DNA of 33,891 bases from Sphingomonas sp. PAMC 26605. Its GTDB lineage: Bacteria > Pseudomonadota > Alphaproteobacteria > Sphingomonadales > Sphingomonadaceae. The notes beneath the pieces were generated by a model. It ran no database searches, was not told the origin of the DNA, and saw nothing but the letters and a program-made list of their open reading frames with translations. The position numbers and the translations under genes were made by a program. The stretch's first letter is position 1, and every line of letters begins with the position of its first letter. This document shows, piece after piece, positions 8,898 through 16,685 of this stretch. The DNA is taken from assembly GCF_000241485.1 (NCBI RefSeq), contig NZ_JH584241.1, forward strand, positions 568,748 to 602,638. The letters run 5' to 3'.

Positions 8898-10493
8898 TTA
8901 CAACGAGTTCGGGGCCGCCGGGTACTGGTCGAGGGTCGCGCCGAGCGCTGCCTTGAGCGGGTCGAGCCACGGCTCGAACGGTTTCCACGCGTCGGTGCCG
9001 TCGCGGAAGATCGGGCGGCGGACCTGTTCGGAGCTTGCGGTGCGGACGGCGCGTTCGGTCTCGTGGAAGGCAAGGCAGGCCGGCTCGAAGGCGAGGCCGC
9101 ACGCCGAGAGCAGCGCGCGCACCGTCGCCTCGGTATCATCGACCATATCCTCGTACAGTACGCGGTGGACGCGGCCCGGCAGCACAGCATCGACATGCGC
9201 CATCAGCCGCACATAGTCGCGGTAGTAGCGCCCCATATCCTCTAGTCCGTAGCTGAAGCCCTGGCCACGCGCGAAATGCTGTTTGAAGTTGGAGAAGCAG
9301 CAGCCGAGCGGATGCCGCCGCGCATCGATGATCCGCGCGTTGGGGAGGATCAGCTGGATGAAGGCGACGTGCGCCCAATTGTTGGGCAGCTTGTCGATGA
9401 ACAACGGACGGTCGGTGCGCCGCTGGACGCGGGTGCGCGCGAGATAGGCTTCGCCCGCTTCGCGCAGCCGCTCTGGCGACCAGTCGGCGAGGCCTTCGGG
9501 GTAGTGCGCCTCACCGCGGGCGAGCGCGGGGATGTCGGGGAGTTCGCTCGTGCCCTCGACTTGGCTGTGGCTCGACAGGATCTGCTCGATCAGCGTCGAC
9601 CCGGCGCGCGGCATCCCGAGGATGAAGATCGGGTCGGGGGCAGGGCAGCCGAAATCGGCACGCTCGGCGAAGAAGGCGGCATCGAACGTCGCGATGCTTC
9701 GATCCACGAAGCGCGTCGTCTCGTCGGCGTCATACGCCAACTGGGCGCGGCGGCGCGCATTGCCCGCGGCATAATGCGCGAACGCCGCCTCGGCCTGGCG
9801 GCGATCCTCCAACGCCTTGCCGAGCGCGAAGTCGAGGTGGAAGCGGTCTTCGTCCGAAATCCCCGTCGCGGCGAGCGCCGTTTCCATCCGCGCGATGTCG
9901 GCCTCGTCGAAGCGTACGGTCTTGAGATTGGCGAGGCTCCACCACGCTTCGCCCAGACTCGGCAGCAGGTCGATCGCGCGGCGGTAGGCGGCGATCCCGT
10001 CGGCCTGGCGCCCGACGGTCTTGAGCATATGGCCAAAGCTCATCCACACGCGCGGCTGTGCCGGAGCGTCCGTAAGGACGTGCTCGTACAAGGCGATCGC
10101 CGCGTCGAAATCGCCGATCCGGCCGAAGGCGGCCGCCTGGAGGTTGGCGTGACCCGGGTTGTCGGGGTCCTCGACCACCACGGTGGCGAGCTCGGCGATC
10201 GCCTCGGATGGGCGGTTGAGGCGGTAGAGCACCAGCGCGAGATTGGCGCGCGCCGCGGTGAAGGCGGGCGACAGCTCGATCGCGCGGCGCAGCAATGCCT
10301 CGGAATCGCGATACCGCCCGATCCGCCCGGCAAGCTCGGCGAGCATCCGCATCGCCGCGACGTCGAACGGATCCTGCTTCAACTGCTGCTTGAGCAGCGG
10401 CTCGGCATCGGACAGCCGATTGTCGTGGAGCGCCAGCGCGGCCTCGACCAGGGCGGGTGCGTAACGCGGTTGCGATAGGGGAGGGGATGCCAT
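8898..10493 (-). CDS. Tetratricopeptide-repeat sulfotransferase family protein
   Basis: A 531-residue protein with two parts. Residues 1 to about 270 hold tetratricopeptide repeats (for example AEPLLKQQLKQDPFDVAAMR and GYLRR-type helices with A/L/Y/P periodicity). The rest is a PAPS-dependent sulfotransferase fold, with the phosphosulfate-binding loop ILGMPRAGSTLIEQ (GMPRAGST at about 293-300), a FIDKLPNNW stretch and RHPLGCCFSNF. Such enzymes move sulfate from PAPS to a hydroxyl or amine acceptor. The ATG at 10493 is preferred to the upstream frame start at 10544, as GGGG lies 5-6 nt before it. No signal peptide is seen, so it should be cytoplasmic. It probably forms an operon with the downstream TBDR. 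The acceptor is unknown. Confidence 0.87.
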   Translation of the reverse strand: MASPPLSQPRYAPALVEAALALHDNRLSDAEPLLKQQLKQDPFDVAAMRMLAELAGRIGRYRDSEALLRRAIELSPAFTAARANLALVLYRLNRPSEAIAELATVVVEDPDNPGHANLQAAAFGRIGDFDAAIALYEHVLTDAPAQPRVWMSFGHMLKTVGRQADGIAAYRRAIDLLPSLGEAWWSLANLKTVRFDEADIARMETALAATGISDEDRFHLDFALGKALEDRRQAEAAFAHYAAGNARRRAQLAYDADETTRFVDRSIATFDAAFFAERADFGCPAPDPIFILGMPRAGSTLIEQILSSHSQVEGTSELPDIPALARGEAHYPEGLADWSPERLREAGEAYLARTRVQRRTDRPLFIDKLPNNWAHVAFIQLILPNARIIDARRHPLGCCFSNFKQHFARGQGFSYGLEDMGRYYRDYVRLMAHVDAVLPGRVHRVLYEDMVDDTEATVRALLSACGLAFEPACLAFHETERAVRTASSEQVRRPIFRDGTDAWKPFEPWLDPLKAALGATLDQYPAAPNSL

Positions 10494-10559
10494 GCGATCC
10501 CCGTGTAGCGCCGCGATGCGCCCCCCGGCTAGCGGGGGACGCATTTCATGCCGCAGCGA

Positions 10560-11378
10560 TCAGAAGGCGGCGGACAGCGAGACGACCAGCTTGCCCGACG
10601 AGATAGACGACCCATTCTTGGTCGAGGAGAAATTGGGCAGCAGATAGGCGGCGCGACGACTCGAAATGTCGGTGCCGACATAAGCGAGGCCGAGCGTTAC
10701 CGGCTTGAACGTCACGTCGAGCCCGACGAGATAGTCGAGATACTTCCCCGTCGGCGCGACGCTAGTGCCGTTCGGCCCGAGCCCGGGATTGCCCCAGGAA
10801 TAGCCGAGATGCGCCTTGGCGGTCACCGGCGTGGTCGGGATCCCGGCGCTGACATCGCCCCACAGATAGGTATTGTCCTGGGTCTGCCCGCGGCTCTGCG
10901 GCGTGTTCGAGAAATTGCCGAGCGCGCGCTGCTTGGGCGCATAAGCGACGCCGGCGAGCGCGCTGACGGGCCCGAGCGTCGTCGACAGCTTGGCATAGCC
11001 TTCGGCGAAATCGGTGAGATCGGCGCCGCCCGGATACATGTACCAGGTCAGCCCGACATCGACCGCGGTCCCGCCGCCGAGGCTGCGCTTATAGCCACCG
11101 TACAAATCGAGCTCCATATTGGCACCGCCGAAGGTGCCCCAACCGGCGAGGTTGGACGCCCAGGTGCCGACATAGAGGCCTGATCTGTGCGTGGCGGAAA
11201 TGCCGCCCTGGATCGCGGCTTCCTTGTCGCTCTGCGAGACGCCGCGGAAACGATAGTCCGATACGATCGCGACCGAGCCGGATACGACGATCGGCGGTGG
11301 CGGATCGGTTTCGTCGGCCAGAGCTGGCGTGGCGATGACGGTCAGCATGGCTGCCGCGATGGTGGAATAGATCTTCAC
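10560..11378 (-). CDS. TorF-family putative porin
   Basis: A 272-residue exported beta-barrel protein. The start is GTG at 11378: AGGGGG lies 6 nt upstream and the protein then opens with a signal peptide (VKIYSTIAAAMLTVIATPALA). The long frame up to 11495 runs through non-coding DNA. The mature N-terminus, VSGSVAIVSDYRFRGVSQSD, is the hallmark of the Gcw_chp/TorF family of putative porins. Later strands (LYVGTWASNLAGWG, MELDLYGGYKR, LGLAYVGTDISSR) and the C-terminal Phe support an outer-membrane barrel. TorF was described as an outer-membrane protein next to nitrogen-related genes in another proteobacterium; here no such genes are adjacent and the substrate is open. Confidence 0.87.
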   Translation of the reverse strand: MKIYSTIAAAMLTVIATPALADETDPPPPIVVSGSVAIVSDYRFRGVSQSDKEAAIQGGISATHRSGLYVGTWASNLAGWGTFGGANMELDLYGGYKRSLGGGTAVDVGLTWYMYPGGADLTDFAEGYAKLSTTLGPVSALAGVAYAPKQRALGNFSNTPQSRGQTQDNTYLWGDVSAGIPTTPVTAKAHLGYSWGNPGLGPNGTSVAPTGKYLDYLVGLDVTFKPVTLGLAYVGTDISSRRAAYLLPNFSSTKNGSSISSGKLVVSLSAAF

Positions 11379-11566
11379 TGGAACCCCCTGGATCGGTCGA
11401 ACGGGTCCCGCCTGCTGCCCCGACCGTCGCCGCATCTCACCGCTAGCGCTTCTCCAAACGGGAAGCGATGGGGCGGCGATCGGCCGGAACTCCATTTTTG
11501 TATGAGGGGCGTGCTGCTGCTTTCTTGCCGCTCGGTGACGAACTGTTGCTCGAGCGTAGCGCGCAT

Positions 11567-11597
11567 AAAAAAGCCCCTCCCTTCAGGGGAGGGGTTG
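11567..11597 (-). terminator. Repeat-derived terminator of the carbonic anhydrase-SulP operon
   Basis: Read on the minus strand, the arm CCCCTCCC-loop-GGGAGGGG is followed by GC and then TTTTTT. This hairpin plus T-run downstream of the SulP stop is a plausible intrinsic terminator built from one arm of the family A repeat. Confidence 0.7.
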
Positions 11598-11671
11598 GGG
11601 TGGGGAAGTCACCAGCGCTGGTCTCTGCGAGGCTCGCCCCACCCCCAACCCCTCCCCTGAAGGGGAGGGGC
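11573..11671. repeat. Composite palindromic element, family A, inverted pair
   Basis: Two inverted arms (11573-11605 and 11637-11671) each hold a hairpin of the form CCCCTCCC-loop-GGGAGGGG plus a G/C-run flank. Between them lies the perfect palindrome ACCAGCGCTGGT (11611-11622). The element resembles bacterial REP/BIME composites. A further arm of this family lies at bases 1-36. Confidence 0.85.
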
Positions 11672-11684
11672 TAGGCATGTCCGC

Positions 11685-13184
11685 TCAGGCGGTCTGCTTG
11701 GTCAGCCGTTCGGAAGCGCCGTAGACCTCGACATGGCCACCCGCGGCCCGCCGCCGCGCGAGCCAGTCCTTGAGCAGCTCCGCCGTGGTGTGATCCGCCG
11801 AGGAAAGCTCGCTCATGTCGAGCCGCATCGGCGCACCGTGTGGCACCGCGTCGAGCGCCCCCGACAGCTTGGGCAGCGTCAGGAACGTCGCCGCCCCCTG
11901 AAGGCGCACGGTCTCGTGCCCGTCATTTTCGACATGCACCACCTTGAGGCGAAGGTTGCGCAGCACGGGGATCAGCTCGAGCAGCGAAAGCCCGATCCCG
12001 ACCAGCACGCCGGTCAGCAGATCCTGCGTCACCACCAGCAGCAGCGTCACCGCCCAGATCACGACGGGCAACGGCCCGTGATCCTTGAACAGATGCTTGG
12101 CATGGCTGAAATTGACCAGCCGCCAGCCGGTCAGCACCAGCACTGCGCCGAGCGCCGCCATCGGGATCTCGCGCAGCAGCCACGGCAGCAGCGCGACGAA
12201 GCCGAGAATCCACGCGCCGTGCAGGATCGTCGAGAGCCGCGTCGTCGCGCCCGCCTGGACGTTGGCCGAGCTGCGCACGATCACGCCGGTCATCGGCAAG
12301 GCGCCCGCGACGCCGCACAGCAGGTTGCCGATGCCCTGCGCGCGCAGCTCCTTGTTGTAATCGGTGCGCACGCCGTCGTGCATCCGGTCGACCGCGGCTG
12401 CCGACAGCAGCGTCTCCGCACTGGCGATGAAGGCGATGGCGAGCGCTGCGCCGATCACGCCGGGATCGAGGAAGTGCGAGAACATGTCCGCGCCGGGCAG
12501 GCTGATCGCACCGGCGATGTTCTGCGGCACCGCGACGCGCGCGATGTCGAGCCCGGAAAGCCACGCGACCAGCGTCGCGGCGACGACGCCGAGCAAGGCG
12601 CCCGGCACCAGCCGCAGCGACTTGGGCCGGAACTTCTCCCAGCCGAGCATCACCGCCAGCGTGAAGACGGCGAGCGCGATCGCGACCTCGGTCGCGCCGA
12701 TGTCCGACGACAGGCCGAACAGCCGGCTTGGGATCGCGGCGAGGTTCTTGAGGCCGCTCGGCAGCGGCTTTTCGTCGAACATGACATGGAACTGCCCGAC
12801 GACGATCAGCACACCGATGCCGGCCAACATGCCGTGCACCACTGCGGGCGAGATCGCGCGGAACCAGCCGCCCAGACGGAATACGCCGGCGACGACCTGG
12901 ATCGCGCCGGCAAGAATGAGGATCGGCCCAAGCGCCGAAAGGCCTTGGTCGCGAACGAGCTCGAACACGATGACCGCGAGACCGGCGGCAGGGCCGCTGA
13001 CCTGGAGCGGCGAGCCGGCGAACATGCCGACCACCAGACCACCGATGATGCCGGTGATCAGGCCCTTTTCGGGCGGCACGCCCGAGGCGATCGCGATGCC
13101 CATACACAGGGGCATCGCGACCAGGAACACGACGATCGAGGCAGTGAGGTCACGCCCCATCACGCTCAGCGTGGGGAGTTTCAC
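11685..13184 (-). CDS. SulP-family anion (probable bicarbonate) transporter with STAS domain
   Basis: A 499-residue inner-membrane transporter. The N-terminal two-thirds are hydrophobic helices with SulP signatures (MPLCMGIAIASGVPPEKGL, AGSPLQVSGPAAGLAVIV). A cytoplasmic STAS domain follows at about 410-495, with SSADHTTAELLKDWL. The start is GTG at 13184, which overlaps the stop of the upstream carbonic anhydrase as GTGA, so translation is probably coupled. The frame is open further upstream inside the neighbour, but that is not a fusion because the residues there are a shadow of the other gene. SulP proteins carry sulfate, bicarbonate or other anions. The coupled carbonic anhydrase makes bicarbonate the likelier substrate, as known from SulP-carbonic anhydrase fusions in other bacteria. 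Confidence 0.9.
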   Translation of the reverse strand: MKLPTLSVMGRDLTASIVVFLVAMPLCMGIAIASGVPPEKGLITGIIGGLVVGMFAGSPLQVSGPAAGLAVIVFELVRDQGLSALGPILILAGAIQVVAGVFRLGGWFRAISPAVVHGMLAGIGVLIVVGQFHVMFDEKPLPSGLKNLAAIPSRLFGLSSDIGATEVAIALAVFTLAVMLGWEKFRPKSLRLVPGALLGVVAATLVAWLSGLDIARVAVPQNIAGAISLPGADMFSHFLDPGVIGAALAIAFIASAETLLSAAAVDRMHDGVRTDYNKELRAQGIGNLLCGVAGALPMTGVIVRSSANVQAGATTRLSTILHGAWILGFVALLPWLLREIPMAALGAVLVLTGWRLVNFSHAKHLFKDHGPLPVVIWAVTLLLVVTQDLLTGVLVGIGLSLLELIPVLRNLRLKVVHVENDGHETVRLQGAATFLTLPKLSGALDAVPHGAPMRLDMSELSSADHTTAELLKDWLARRRAAGGHVEVYGASERLTKQTA

Positions 13185-13876
13185 TCTGCGGCTTCCAGAT
13201 ATTCGACGTCCGACGCGCGGTGGCGCGCGGCGGCGTGAGCGACGGGGAGGGGTTCGTCCGCCTGGATCTGCGCGAAGCGGCCGGTCGATCCGTCGAGCGC
13301 GTACATCGCGCCTGCTCCGATATCGAAGAACCAGCCGTGCAGCGTGATCTCGCCGCGCGCGATGCCGGCGGCGACCGACGGGTGCGTGCGCAGATGCTGG
13401 AGCTGTACGACGACGTTCTCGAGCGCTGCGGCGCGGACGCCTTCCTCGTTGGTAAGCTCGGGATAGCCCTGGCGGACGACGCACTCGGCAGCGTGGCTGT
13501 GGCGCAGCCAGGCGGCGACGTTGGGCATGCCGTTCAGCATCTCTGGGTTCATCAACGCCTTCATTGCACCGCAGTCCGAATGGCCGCAGATGATGATGTC
13601 ACGCACGCCGAGCGCCGCGACGGCATATTCGACCGTCGAGGACACGCCACCCATTTGGGTCGACGACGGCGGCACGATGTTGCCTGCGTTGCGGCAAACG
13701 AAGAGGTCGCCGGGGGCTGCCTGCATGATGTGTTCGGGGACGACGCGCGAATCGGCGCACGAGATCATCAGCGCCTTGGGGCTCTGGCCGTGCTGCGCGA
13801 GCTTTGCGTAAAGCGCGCTCTGGTCTGGGAAGACCGCTTTTTCGAAACTGAGGACGCGTCCAATGAGATCGTTCAT
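13181..13876 (-). CDS. Beta-class carbonic anhydrase
   Basis: A 231-residue zinc enzyme that interconverts CO2 and bicarbonate in the cytoplasm. All catalytic residues are visible: Cys40 with Asp42 and Arg44 in SCADSRV, then His99 and Cys102 in CGHSDCGA, which give the Cys-His-Cys zinc site and the Asp-Arg dyad. Length fits the family, with a short extra tail (HRASDVEYLEAAE). AAGGAG lies about 7 nt before the ATG at 13876. The last codons overlap the GTG start of the SulP transporter by 4 nt, indicating one operon. The enzyme could supply or consume the bicarbonate handled by the transporter. Confidence 0.95.
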   Translation of the reverse strand: MNDLIGRVLSFEKAVFPDQSALYAKLAQHGQSPKALMISCADSRVVPEHIMQAAPGDLFVCRNAGNIVPPSSTQMGGVSSTVEYAVAALGVRDIIICGHSDCGAMKALMNPEMLNGMPNVAAWLRHSHAAECVVRQGYPELTNEEGVRAAALENVVVQLQHLRTHPSVAAGIARGEITLHGWFFDIGAGAMYALDGSTGRFAQIQADEPLPVAHAAARHRASDVEYLEAAE

Positions 13877-14009
13877 GACTCTGCTCCTTGAGGTGCCCGT
13901 GGGGGAACGGGGTCACGGATGCAGATAGCGCGCGCCTTTTGCTGCGACGCGGCGGTACCGTTACGAATGATTGCTCGTGCGTTTGCGCGCGCGGGGACGA
14001 CCCTTTCGC

Positions 14010-14106
14010 CGTCACCTCGGCCTTTTGCCGGGGCCTACCGGGAAGCGCGCGCTGTCCAGCGCAGCGCACGGGGCACGGTGGGAACCGGGAAAAGCCCGGG
14101 GTGACG
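14010..14106. repeat. Composite palindromic element, family B, copy 1
   Basis: A 97-nt inverted-repeat element starting CGTCACCTCGGCC and ending CCCGGGGTGACG. The arms are about 31 nt and each folds on itself. The centre holds the palindrome GCGCTG-TC-CAGCGC (14049-14062). A closer-to-perfect copy lies at 27703-27798. It sits between the carbonic anhydrase start and a histidine kinase 3' end. Confidence 0.8.
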
Positions 14107-14113
14107 AAGAAGG

Positions 14114-15448
14114 TTACGACATCGCCGGCAACACGATCTCAGCACGCAGGCCCCCCTCGGGCCGGTTCGACAAAGCAAGCGTTCCGTCATGCTCCGCCAC
14201 CGCCCGCGCGACGATCGACAGCCCGAGCCCGAGCCCGATCGTGTCGCGCGCGCGCGCGGTGTCGAGCCGGACGAATGGCTCGAGTACGGTCGCGAGGGAC
14301 GCCGCCGGAACGCCGGGCCCGTCATCCTCGATGCGAATCACGACGTTTTCGCCCTCGCGCAGCAGCGTCATGTAAACGCGCTCGCCATAATGCAGCGCGT
14401 TCTCGACCAAATTGCCGATCGCGCGCTTGAGCGTGACCGGGCGCACGGCGAGCTCGAGATGGTCGGGACCGGTATAGCGCGCGTCGCGCCCGCGGTCGCT
14501 GGCATCGTCGCACACCGTCTCGCACAGCACCGCGAGATCGATCGCGACGCGCGCCTCGCTCGCGCCCTCGCCGCCGAGATAGGCGAGCAAGGAGGCGACC
14601 ATTGCGTCCATTTCGAGCACGTCGGCCTCGACCGCGTCGCGCAACGCCTCGTCCGAGATCGCATCGGCGCGCATTCGCAGCCGGGCGAGCGGGGTGCGCA
14701 GATCGTGGCCGACCGCGGCGAGCGCCTGCGTGCGGTCGGCGATCAGCTGATAGATCCGCGCGTGCATCCGGTTGAACGCGCCGATCACGCGGCGGACTTC
14801 GCTAGGGCCGGCCTCGGGCACCGCCTCGTCGCGGTCGCTGCCGCTGCCGACCGCGTCCGCCGCGAGCGCGAGCCTTCGCAAGGGGAGTAGCGTGCGGCGG
14901 ATGAACAGCCCGCCCATCAGCAGCAGCGCGCCCGCCGGGATCATTGCCAGCAGGATGCGTTCGCTCGACAGATTGGCCTGGTGGATCGGCTGGCGCGTGT
15001 GGAAGTGCATCCAGCTGCCATCGGCCAGCGTCACCCCGCCCGCGGTCACCGCGTTACGCCCCGGCGAGGCGAGGTTGAGCCGCAGATCGGCATGGGCGAG
15101 ATCGGGCTCCCAGCCGATCACCTGGCGGTACATCCGGTCGAGCGACGGTGCGAGCGGCGGTGGCGGCGCGAGCCTGGGCGCCCACTCGATCTCGTAGCGG
15201 CTGGTGGTGAGCTCGCGCGCGAGCTGCGGGCGCGCCGCCGGCGCCTGCTCCTCGAGCAGTTTGCGCGCGATGACGAGATGCTCGGCGAGCCGCCGCGCTT
15301 CGTCGTCGCGTACCGAGAATTGGCTGGCGCGTTCGTAGAGCACCGTCGACACGCCGAATTCGAGGATCATCGCGAGCAGCAGGATCGCGAAGATCTGGCC
15401 GATCAGGCCAGCCGGCGTGTGGAGGTGCCGGCGCAGCGTCGCGCTCAA
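14114..15448 (-). CDS. Sensor histidine kinase, EnvZ-like
   Basis: A 444-residue membrane kinase paired with the response regulator at 15445. Membrane segments lie at about 15-37 and 165-184, with a periplasmic sensor loop between them. A HAMP-like region follows, then the H-box AAVGHDLRTPLARL (His248), N-box NLVENALHYG, G1 EDDGPGVP and G2 GLGLGLSI. All catalytic motifs are intact. The start codon is TTG at 15448, overlapping the regulator stop as TTGA. I accept this unusual start because of the overlap and because the first membrane segment needs it. The layout resembles EnvZ, and the stimulus is unknown. Confidence 0.9.
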   Translation of the reverse strand: MSATLRRHLHTPAGLIGQIFAILLLAMILEFGVSTVLYERASQFSVRDDEARRLAEHLVIARKLLEEQAPAARPQLARELTTSRYEIEWAPRLAPPPPLAPSLDRMYRQVIGWEPDLAHADLRLNLASPGRNAVTAGGVTLADGSWMHFHTRQPIHQANLSSERILLAMIPAGALLLMGGLFIRRTLLPLRRLALAADAVGSGSDRDEAVPEAGPSEVRRVIGAFNRMHARIYQLIADRTQALAAVGHDLRTPLARLRMRADAISDEALRDAVEADVLEMDAMVASLLAYLGGEGASEARVAIDLAVLCETVCDDASDRGRDARYTGPDHLELAVRPVTLKRAIGNLVENALHYGERVYMTLLREGENVVIRIEDDGPGVPAASLATVLEPFVRLDTARARDTIGLGLGLSIVARAVAEHDGTLALSNRPEGGLRAEIVLPAMS

Positions 15449-16176
15449 TCGCGCGTCACGGGCGCGCTGAACATATAGCCGATGCCGCGCACCGTCGCGA
15501 TCGGTGCGTCGACGCCGGTGCTCGACAGCTTGCGCCGCAATCGGCTGACCAGCACGTCGATGCTGCGGTCCGAACTGTCGCCGAGCCGGGTGCGCGACAG
15601 CTCGATCAGCCGCTCGCGCGCGATCACGCGGCCGCTATGGTCGCACAGCGTGACGAGCAGGTCGAACTCGGCGCCGGTCAGATCGACCAACGCGCCGGTC
15701 GGGGATAGCAGTTCGCGGCGCGGCAGGTTCACCGTCCAGCCGTCGAAGCGCAGCATCCCGTTGTCGCGTGGCGTCGCCTGGCGCTCGACCCCGCCGCGGC
15801 GCAGCACCGCACGGACGCGCGCGAGCAATTCGCGCGTGCCGAACGGCTTGGCGATGTAATCGTCGGCGCCGAGCTCGAGTCCGACGACGCGGTCGGTCTC
15901 CGATCCCTTGGCCGAGACGAAGATGATGGGTACGTCGCTCTTCTGGCGGATCGCGCGGCACAGATCGATCCCGCTGGTGCCGGGCAGCATGATGTCGAGC
16001 AGCACCAGATCGACCGGCCCCTGGTCGATCGCCAGCCACATTTCGGGCGCGGTCGAGGCGGGGCGGACGGTATAGCCGTTTTCCTGCAGCGCGCGCGTCG
16101 TCAGCGTGCGCAGATGCGGATCGTCCTCGACCAGGACGATGGTCGGCATGAGCGGGGTGGGGTCGGTCACAGGCAT
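15445..16176 (-). CDS. OmpR-family response regulator
   Basis: A 243-residue DNA-binding regulator. The receiver domain starts at PTIVLVEDDPH, with the phospho-acceptor Asp61 in LVLLDIMLPG, a conserved Ser88 in FVSAKG and Lys110 in IAKPF. The C-terminal winged helix is of OmpR type (LTGAEFDLLVTLCDHSGRVIARERLIELSR, DVLVSRLRRKL, VRGIGYMF). The ATG at 16176 is used; the internal ATG at 16149, just before the receiver domain, is an alternative, and neither has a strong ribosome-binding site. The kinase follows with a 4-nt overlap, so the pair is one transcription unit. Target genes are unknown. Confidence 0.92.
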   Translation of the reverse strand: MPVTDPTPLMPTIVLVEDDPHLRTLTTRALQENGYTVRPASTAPEMWLAIDQGPVDLVLLDIMLPGTSGIDLCRAIRQKSDVPIIFVSAKGSETDRVVGLELGADDYIAKPFGTRELLARVRAVLRRGGVERQATPRDNGMLRFDGWTVNLPRRELLSPTGALVDLTGAEFDLLVTLCDHSGRVIARERLIELSRTRLGDSSDRSIDVLVSRLRRKLSSTGVDAPIATVRGIGYMFSAPVTRD

Positions 16177-16323
16177 TGCTGCAACTGGGTAGGCGAGGGC
16201 GGAAAGGGGGTCAAACGCGGCGTTGCTGCCGATTGTGGCAGAAACACTTTGTCATGGCGGCGAACGCCGCGAGCAAGGTTGCGCGCGTATCTGGATGGCA
16301 TCATCCCACCGAGGAGCTGTTCC

Positions 16324-16584
16324 ATGTTTCGTACCGTTTTCGCAACCGCCCTGATCGCGCCCGCCTTGATCGCCACCGCAACCCCCGCGCTCGCCAACCG
16401 CCTGGCGCACAGCCCGCAGCAGGTCAGCGACGCGCTCAAGCAAGGCTGCACCGTCCAGCACGTCCACACGCCGTCGGGCAAGACCGTCCAGTCGCCTGCG
16501 CTGGTGCGCTGTGACACTCGCGCGGCGATCGCGGCTGCCAAGACCGCGCCTGCGGCAAAGACGGTGCTCGCCGCCGCCAACTGA
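16324..16584 (+). CDS. Small exported protein with two cysteines, unknown function
   Basis: An 86-residue protein with a clear signal peptide (MFRTVFATALIAPALIATATPALA). The mature part is about 62 residues, with two Cys in QGCTVQHVHTPSGKTVQSPALVRCDT that could form a disulfide in the periplasm, and an Ala-rich tail. GAGGAG lies about 8 nt before the ATG at 16324, which fixes the start; the frame is open further upstream but has no such signal. It is divergent from the response regulator at 16176, so it could be a target of that system. I do not recognise a family. Confidence 0.75.
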   Translation: MFRTVFATALIAPALIATATPALANRLAHSPQQVSDALKQGCTVQHVHTPSGKTVQSPALVRCDTRAAIAAAKTAPAAKTVLAAAN

Positions 16585-16590
16585 TGCGAG

Positions 16591-16614
16591 CGGGCCTGCC
16601 GATGCGCAGGCCCG
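16591..16614 (+). terminator. Hairpin after the small exported protein gene
   Basis: CGGGCCTGC and GCAGGCCCG form a perfect 9-bp stem with a 6-nt loop, extendable by GCGA/TCGC outside one bulge. It starts 6 nt after the stop. There is no T-run, so termination is likely but not certain. Confidence 0.55.
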
Positions 16615-16685
16615 TCGCGCTCAGGCCATGAAGCCTCGCACAGACGAGTGCCGTCGGCAGAGGATGCGACGCCGCTCGGGCGCGC

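Larger units (their letters stand above)
11379..11684. other. 306-nt spacer holding a composite repeat
   Basis: The spacer lies between the SulP transporter end and the TorF-like start, both on the minus strand. Its right third is the composite palindromic repeat (11573-11671) with a terminator. The left part (11379-11566) should carry the porin promoter; I see no clear -35/-10 pair. Short open frames here simply translate the repeat. Confidence 0.6.

Noticed and set aside
11468..11674. Short open frames over the family A composite repeat
   Set aside because: They only translate the repeat into Pro/Gly-rich peptides and lack start signals.
13185..13484. SulP-carbonic anhydrase style fusion suggested by the open frame upstream of SulP
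   Set aside because: The extra residues are an out-of-frame reading of the anhydrase gene; the true link is a 4-nt overlap between two genes.
14010..14106. tRNA-like or CRISPR-like reading of the palindromic elements
   Set aside because: No anticodon arm or CCA-type structure, and no regularly spaced direct repeats; they are inverted-arm composites.
16257..16270. Inverted repeat GCGGCG-AA-CGCCGC upstream of the small secreted protein gene
   Set aside because: Too short and GC-simple to distinguish from background in this composition.
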